From: HyVt-560 sp964577195
GTDB lineage: Bacteria; Pseudomonadota; Gammaproteobacteria; UWMA-0217
Length of the DNA stretch: 19,126 nt
Reading direction: 5' to 3'
NCBI GenBank assembly: GCA_964577195.1
Contig: CAZNYF010000037.1
Span: 1 to 19,126 of the forward strand
Part shown: piece after piece, positions 15,908-19,126 of the stretch
Position numbering within the stretch: position 1 is the first letter of the stretch
Layout of the letters: every line of letters begins with the position of its first letter
Position numbers and translations under genes: made by a program
Notes under the pieces: model-generated
Told to the model about the DNA's origin: nothing
Seen by the model: the letters and a program-made list of their open reading frames with translations, nothing else
Database searches by the model: none

Positions 15908-15946
15908 ATGCCTGCGGCTTTTGTTATCCCTTTTGTTTTTCTGGGT

Positions 15947-15952
15947 TAGAAT
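15947..15952 (+). promoter_or_regulatory. -10-like box immediately before the dioxygenase gene
   Basis: TAGAAT (5 of 6 to TATAAT) ends 6 nt before the ATG at 15959, and no good Shine-Dalgarno sequence precedes that ATG. If this is the -10 element, the transcript would start at or next to the A of the ATG and be leaderless. The -35 region is weak. Confidence 0.35.
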
Positions 15953-15958
15953 CATTGC

Positions 15959-16837
15959 ATGGCACACTTCGATCTTGATGACCCTTTAAACTACCAGCAA
16001 TGGCGGCATAAAAAGCTCCTATGGGCGAGTGACGAATCGTTATATCAACCCGTTAATCTCAGTGGTAAAACGCCAACCAGTGAAGAAATAAAGACGGTTT
16101 CCTCACGCCTCCAAAAACTCGGTTATTGTATCTACCGACTACCAACGGATTTTATAGCCACTAAAGCGTGGATTATTCAATTTGGACAGGCTTTTGGCCT
16201 CGACCGGTTAAACAGCAATCTCCGTGCTGATGTCGATAGTGTATCCACCATTGCGGTTAAATCTGCAACAGCGGATAAACGCTACATCCCTTATACCAAT
16301 CAGCCAATCAACTGGCACACAGACGGGTACTACAACCCTGCTGAACAAAATATCAATGCCTTCATCCTGCATTGCGAGTCCCCCGCCGCCAAAGGTGGTG
16401 AAAATACCCTGTTCGATTGCGAGCTTGCCTACATTGCATTACGCGATAAAGACCCCATATTTATATCAGCGCTGTCTCACCCAGAAGCCATGTGCATCCC
16501 GCCTAATCACGAAAATGGGGAACAAATCAGGGATTGGCAATGCAGCCCCGTGTTTTCGATCAACGAGAGCAACAACAGGCTGCACACGCGCTATACCGCG
16601 AGAAAGCGCAATATCCGTTGGCGGGATGATGCTACAACCCTAGCCGCAGTAGCGTTTCTCCAAAAACTGTTGATATCGGGTGAAAATGGCGTAGTACACC
16701 ACCGACTAGCCAGCGGAGAAGGTATAATTTGTGCCAATTCTCTACATGCTCGTAGTGGGTTTACAGATAGTGATCAACAACAACGGCTGTACTATCGAGC
16801 ACGCTATTTCGATTCGATAGATTTTAAAGACAGCTAA
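15959..16837 (+). CDS. TauD/TfdA-family Fe(II)/2-oxoglutarate dioxygenase
   Basis: 292 residues, a normal length. The metal triad is visible as HTD (H120, D122 in QPINWHTDGYYN) and distal H263 in NSLHARSGF. R276, 13 residues on (QQQRLYYRARYF), is placed to bind 2-oxoglutarate. SPAAKGGENTLFDCELAY (141-158) is the usual block between them. The family hydroxylates small molecules such as taurine, carnitine precursors, lipids or amino acids; the substrate here cannot be read from sequence. The next gene starts 16 nt after the stop and the Cas6-like gene follows, so the three form an operon. That company suggests a role tied to RNA or to a co-regulated small protein. Confidence 0.88.
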   Translation: MAHFDLDDPLNYQQWRHKKLLWASDESLYQPVNLSGKTPTSEEIKTVSSRLQKLGYCIYRLPTDFIATKAWIIQFGQAFGLDRLNSNLRADVDSVSTIAVKSATADKRYIPYTNQPINWHTDGYYNPAEQNINAFILHCESPAAKGGENTLFDCELAYIALRDKDPIFISALSHPEAMCIPPNHENGEQIRDWQCSPVFSINESNNRLHTRYTARKRNIRWRDDATTLAAVAFLQKLLISGENGVVHHRLASGEGIICANSLHARSGFTDSDQQQRLYYRARYFDSIDFKDS

Positions 16838-16853
16838 CAAGAACGAGGACAAT

Positions 16854-17042
16854 ATGCTTTGGGTTAGTGAATTAATGATGCAGGAACATGAAGTAACCAC
16901 CTTTGAGGAATTACTCAAATCACTGGTTGCTCGCGCACTCGATGGGGAAATGCACTTTGGGATGGATGTAAAACCACCCTACTCGGATACACCAGACAAC
17001 TGGGAAGAAGTGCTGGAAAACACCTTTTCCTCAGCGAGGTAG
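16854..17042 (+). CDS. 62-residue acidic protein between dioxygenase and Cas6-like genes
   Basis: No family is recognised. ATG 16854 has GAGGA 6 nt upstream, a good site, and the stop (17040-17042) is one base before the next ATG, so this is a genuine operon gene. The peptide begins MLWVSELMMQEHEV, is amphipathic-helical to about residue 30 (TTFEELLKSLVARALDG), then has a short proline-containing middle (KPPYSDTPDNWEEV) and a short C-terminal helix. Overall it is acidic, with no signal peptide and no cysteine. It may be a partner or regulator of the flanking enzymes; a dioxygenase-modified peptide is another possibility. Confidence 0.75.
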   Translation: MLWVSELMMQEHEVTTFEELLKSLVARALDGEMHFGMDVKPPYSDTPDNWEEVLENTFSSAR

Positions 17043-17043
17043 C

Positions 17044-17748
17044 ATGAGTCTTTACTGGCAAGATGAATCCGACAACCCGGCTGCTTACACAGTCCCGGAC
17101 ACCATCGTTGACATTTATTACAAACTTAAATGCTGCTCACTACCGGTAGATCACATTCAGTCGCTGTCCGACGCCATCCATCTAGCACTTCCCTGGGTGA
17201 AGGATGAAGAGGAAGTATCCATTCCAGCTATCCACGTTGCAGAATCAGCCAACGGCTGGATTCGCCCTGAAAACGCTGACGCTCTCCTCTATCTTTCGCG
17301 TAGAACCAGAATGTCACTACGTGTACCGCAGCACAGAGTTGAAGATGCTCAAAAACTCAGCGGCCAAATTCTGGATATTGATGGCTGTGAATTGGAAGTG
17401 GGTGACCCGCAGATTCGCGAACTCAGTAAGCTAACCACCATATTCTCCCGCTACGTCACCGCCGAAGATGTCGAAGATGAGAAAAAGTTTATGCAATCCT
17501 GTCACGATCAGTTGATATCCGTAGGAATTCGGCCTAAAAAGATGCTCACTGGGCTGCTCCATAAAACAAAAACGCATCAAGGCATCGTCTTGAGTAGAAG
17601 CCTGCTACTCGCCGAGCTGGAAATCCAACAATCAATATTACTCCAGCAAAAAGGCCTGGGCGAAGGTCATAAACTGGGGTTTGGTATATTTTTGCCACAC
17701 AAGGGGATTGAAGCTGTCCGCAAAGTTCAGGATGCGAAGAAGACCTAA
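17044..17748 (+). CDS. Cas6/Cmx6-family (I-MYXAN type) RNA endonuclease-like protein, orphan
   Basis: 234 residues. The N-terminal half matches the Cmx6 branch of Cas6: VDIYYKLKCCSLPVDHIQSL (22-41) with H37, ALPW (48-51), IPAIHVAESANGWIRP (60-75), then LLYLSRRTRMSLRVPQHRV and LSGQILDIDGCELEVG. The C-terminal RNA-binding glycine-rich loop GLGEGHKLGFGIFLPHK lies at 204-220. Cas6 proteins are RAMP-fold enzymes that cut CRISPR precursor RNA, but no other cas gene or repeat array is visible in the window. The match is by recognised blocks, not a search. It is linked to the upstream 62-residue gene by a one-base gap. A role in processing some other RNA is inferred. Confidence 0.82.
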   Translation: MSLYWQDESDNPAAYTVPDTIVDIYYKLKCCSLPVDHIQSLSDAIHLALPWVKDEEEVSIPAIHVAESANGWIRPENADALLYLSRRTRMSLRVPQHRVEDAQKLSGQILDIDGCELEVGDPQIRELSKLTTIFSRYVTAEDVEDEKKFMQSCHDQLISVGIRPKKMLTGLLHKTKTHQGIVLSRSLLLAELEIQQSILLQQKGLGEGHKLGFGIFLPHKGIEAVRKVQDAKKT

Positions 17749-17770
17749 AAACAACTAACGAATAAAGGTT

Positions 17771-17800
17771 AGATCGTGAGAGCGGAGCGAACCACGATCT
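17771..17800. repeat. REP-like stem-loop element
   Basis: AGATCGTG (17771-17778) and CACGATCT (17793-17800) are perfect 8-bp reverse complements around a loop containing GAGCGGAGCGAA. The GAGCG-AGCGAA loop is typical of palindromic intergenic repeats in gammaproteobacteria. It starts 23 nt after the Cas6-like stop and could also act as a 3' mRNA stabiliser; the following T-run is too short for a good terminator. Confidence 0.6.
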
Positions 17801-17980
17801 GCACCGTTTTGTTGGGCAAGCCCAGCTTATTGGCTCTTTAATAGAAAATAGCTTTTGCTGATTTATTGGTGATCAGGCTGACTTTCTATGATTGTGTCCA
17901 TCAAAATAATTTGATTCGAGTTGCTATTTTGTTGTTTTTTCCAAGTAAACTATAATTTTTACAGTATTTACGAATTCGAG

Positions 17981-18004
17981 GTCTTGGTCTTGGTCTTGGT
18001 CTTT
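17981..18004 (+). repeat. tandem hexamer GTCTTG, four copies
   Basis: Three exact GTCTTG units (17981-17998) and a fourth with one change, GTCTTT (17999-18004). It lies about 25 bp downstream of a perfect TATAAT (17951-17956). It is a short microsatellite-type tract, possibly prone to slippage; no gene reads through it. Confidence 0.8.
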
Positions 18005-18309
18005 CCGAAGCGTAGTCTTGTCAGGGTTGAAAGCTAGCGACTAATCACGGTCGGACTCAAACTATGAATTATTTGGACTTATTACAGTAATCACCTTACG
18101 ACTTTTTCGCCGATAAATATGGAATCTGTGGAAGATATCAGGTTACTGCGCTCCCACTCATACCCCTAGAAAAGCGCCTACAGTGTAATTTCTTAGTGTA
18201 TTCCATAGGGAGCCCAAAATCCTGTGAAATACTTGAAAACTTGATCAGATCGAATGGAGCGAATCGTACAGAATAAGTAGCTGATGATCATCCTGGCGAT
18301 GTTTATGGC

Positions 18310-18338
18310 TTGTGGTATCTTTTCTAAATATATATAAT
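18310..18338 (+). promoter_or_regulatory. promoter of the antitoxin-toxin pair
   Basis: TTGTGG at 18310-18315 as -35 and a perfect TATAAT at 18333-18338, 17 bp apart. The predicted transcript start is near 18345, about 23 nt before the antitoxin ATG. Confidence 0.65.
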
Positions 18339-18367
18339 GAATTTATATCTACTTAAATGAGTTGGCG

Positions 18368-18619
18368 ATGAAAACTGTGAGTATTAGTGATATTCAGAAA
18401 AATACATCTATTTTCAATAACTTGACTGGTCCAATCGAGATTGTTGATAAACGGCAGAAGAAAGCTGTTGCGGTTGTCTATCCGGTTAGAGAAAACAGCA
18501 TAGTGGCTAAATTAGCGGGCAAATATCGAAATCAGGTATCGGGTGTCGATGATCTGGAGTCAGCTAAAGAAACAGTAATGATGTTAGCAATGGAGGAGAA
18601 GTTTGGCCGCGCTGATTGA
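18368..18619 (+). CDS. Phd/YefM-like antitoxin
   Basis: 83 residues from ATG 18368; TTG 18362 is a less likely start. The N-terminal part (MKTVSISDIQKNTSIFNNL, then GPIEIVDKRQKKAVAVVYP) follows the Phd/YefM antitoxin pattern: a DNA-binding fold with an SxxxxRxN-like helix followed by the strand in which the family has P.xI..rgkpvAVl. The C-terminal part is rich in charged residues and is the likely toxin-binding tail. Its end overlaps the PIN-domain gene by 17 nt. The family normally neutralises its partner and represses its own promoter. The Phd/YefM label is moderately sure; the antitoxin role rests mainly on the pairing. Confidence 0.78.
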   Translation: MKTVSISDIQKNTSIFNNLTGPIEIVDKRQKKAVAVVYPVRENSIVAKLAGKYRNQVSGVDDLESAKETVMMLAMEEKFGRAD

Positions 18620-18974
18620 TACGAATGTCATTATTCGATTTCTAGTCGGGGATCATGAAGCGCACTTGGCGGAAAGCATCCAGATTTTAGAAAAAATAGA
18701 AGCGGGAGAGCTAGAAGTCGAAATCCTTTCCACTGTCTTGATGGAAGCATTATTTGTAATGACTAAATTTTATAAGTTACCAAAACAAAGCGTTGTCACT
18801 GACTTGAAATCAATCCTCGCAATGAAGGGTGTGATTAATGGCAATAAGCTTATTTTGTCAGATGCGCTTTCAATGTTCGTAGATAAAAATATCGATTTTG
18901 TTGATGCACTTATCTGTACTAAGTCCAGATTGCAGGGGTACGAGAGAATAAGTTTTGATCGAGATGTTATGTGA
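18603..18974 (+). CDS. PIN-domain toxin (VapC-like ribonuclease)
   Basis: 123 residues, typical of VapC-type toxins, Mg-dependent ribonucleases that cut tRNA or rRNA. Acidic residues suited to the PIN active site are D6 (LIDTNVIIRFL), E48 (LMEALFV), D101 (FVDALI) and D119 or D121 (ISFDRD). The start is TTG at 18603, supported by GGAGGAG at 18592-18598 with 4-nt spacing; no in-frame ATG gives an intact DTN strand. The start lies inside the antitoxin gene (17-nt overlap), the usual way of keeping toxin synthesis below antitoxin. No truncation is evident. Confidence 0.88.
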   Translation: MAALIDTNVIIRFLVGDHEAHLAESIQILEKIEAGELEVEILSTVLMEALFVMTKFYKLPKQSVVTDLKSILAMKGVINGNKLILSDALSMFVDKNIDFVDALICTKSRLQGYERISFDRDVM

Positions 18975-18985
18975 CTAAGGGCTGC

Positions 18986-19111
18986 CACTCATTTTTGATA
19001 ATGGGTGACGCGCCTAAAAAAGAAGGGGCAAGTCGCTTACTTCACAATAACAACCGAACTAGAAAAAGACACCCATTTTTCACACTTGATGGGGATAAAT
19101 GATGGGTGTCT
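18986..19111. repeat. two related hairpin units downstream of the toxin
   Basis: CACTCAT (18986-18992) faces ATGGGTG (19001-19007), with one G-T pair. AGACACCCAT (19067-19076) is perfectly complementary to ATGGGTGTCT (19102-19111). The two left arms share CACYCATTTTT, and ATGGGTG occurs in both right arms. No gene was found in this last 150 bp. It could be the edge of a small repeat or mobile element that continues beyond the window. Confidence 0.5.
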
Positions 19112-19126
19112 AAAAGACTTGCACTA

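Larger units (their letters stand above)
17749..18367. other. 619-bp gene-poor stretch between Cas6-like gene and antitoxin
   Basis: No convincing gene and no CRISPR array: no spaced direct repeats were found. It contains a stem-loop element (17771-17800), a GGGC/GCCC hairpin (17811-17826), an isolated TATAAT at 17951-17956, four tandem hexamers (17981-18004), a 70-codon frame interrupted by one stop (18064-18276) and the antitoxin promoter. Confidence 0.6.

Noticed and set aside
16224..16643. 139-residue frame inside the dioxygenase gene
   Set aside because: It overlaps the catalytic region of the dioxygenase in another frame, with no ribosome binding site or domain.
17752..17817. Integron attC site after the Cas6-like gene
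   Set aside because: The right end GTTGGGC fits the GTTRRRY core and the arms are imperfectly paired, but the left end lacks a matching RYYYAAC and no further cassette-like sites or integrase are visible.
17749..18361. CRISPR array near the Cas6-like gene
   Set aside because: No repeat of 20 bp or more recurs at regular spacing; only a short hexamer tract and stem-loops are present.

Overview
This window looks like chromosomal DNA of a marine-type gammaproteobacterium. RecA, TatD, GluRS and AcpS are all gammaproteobacterial in character, and the envelope genes recall the Cellvibrionales/Spongiibacteraceae. The genus is an inference only; there is no rRNA or tRNA in the window.

Layout. (1) 1-1934: the 5' part of recA on the minus strand, divergent from a TatD-type nuclease. 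(2) 1935-2435: an AT-rich gap with three consecutive inverted repeats, followed by an unlisted 32-residue membrane peptide with a good ribosome binding site. (3) 2419-4579, minus strand: gltX, acpS and a receiver-like protein, tightly packed as one operon. (4) 4586-8525, plus strand: a paraquat-inducible (pqi) MCE lipid-transport operon with PqiA split into two genes, then PqiB, the lipoprotein PqiC and a Rof-type Rho-binding antiterminator. It closes at a bidirectional terminator. (5) 8649-15907: a secreted SCP2-like protein on the minus strand, divergent from a LolA-like protein, a DUF1302 outer-membrane protein and a 934-residue RND/MMPL exporter. The shared gap carries a perfect 27-bp palindrome. 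(6) 15959-17748: a compact three-gene operon of a TauD/TfdA dioxygenase, a 62-residue acidic protein and a Cas6/Cmx6-family RNA endonuclease. No other cas gene and no CRISPR array is visible. (7) 17749-19126: a repeat-bearing, gene-poor stretch with a Phd/YefM-like antitoxin and PIN-domain toxin pair, which looks accessory.

Two themes stand out. The first is trans-envelope lipid or hydrophobic-compound traffic: the pqi module and the SCP2/LolA-like/DUF1302/RND module lie back to back and could cooperate in moving lipids or sterol-like molecules. The second is the Cas6-fold protein in an operon with an Fe(II)/2-oxoglutarate dioxygenase, which suggests an RNA-processing role outside CRISPR immunity and is the best candidate here for an undescribed system. 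Assignments rest on reading motifs in the translated sequence; no database search was run.
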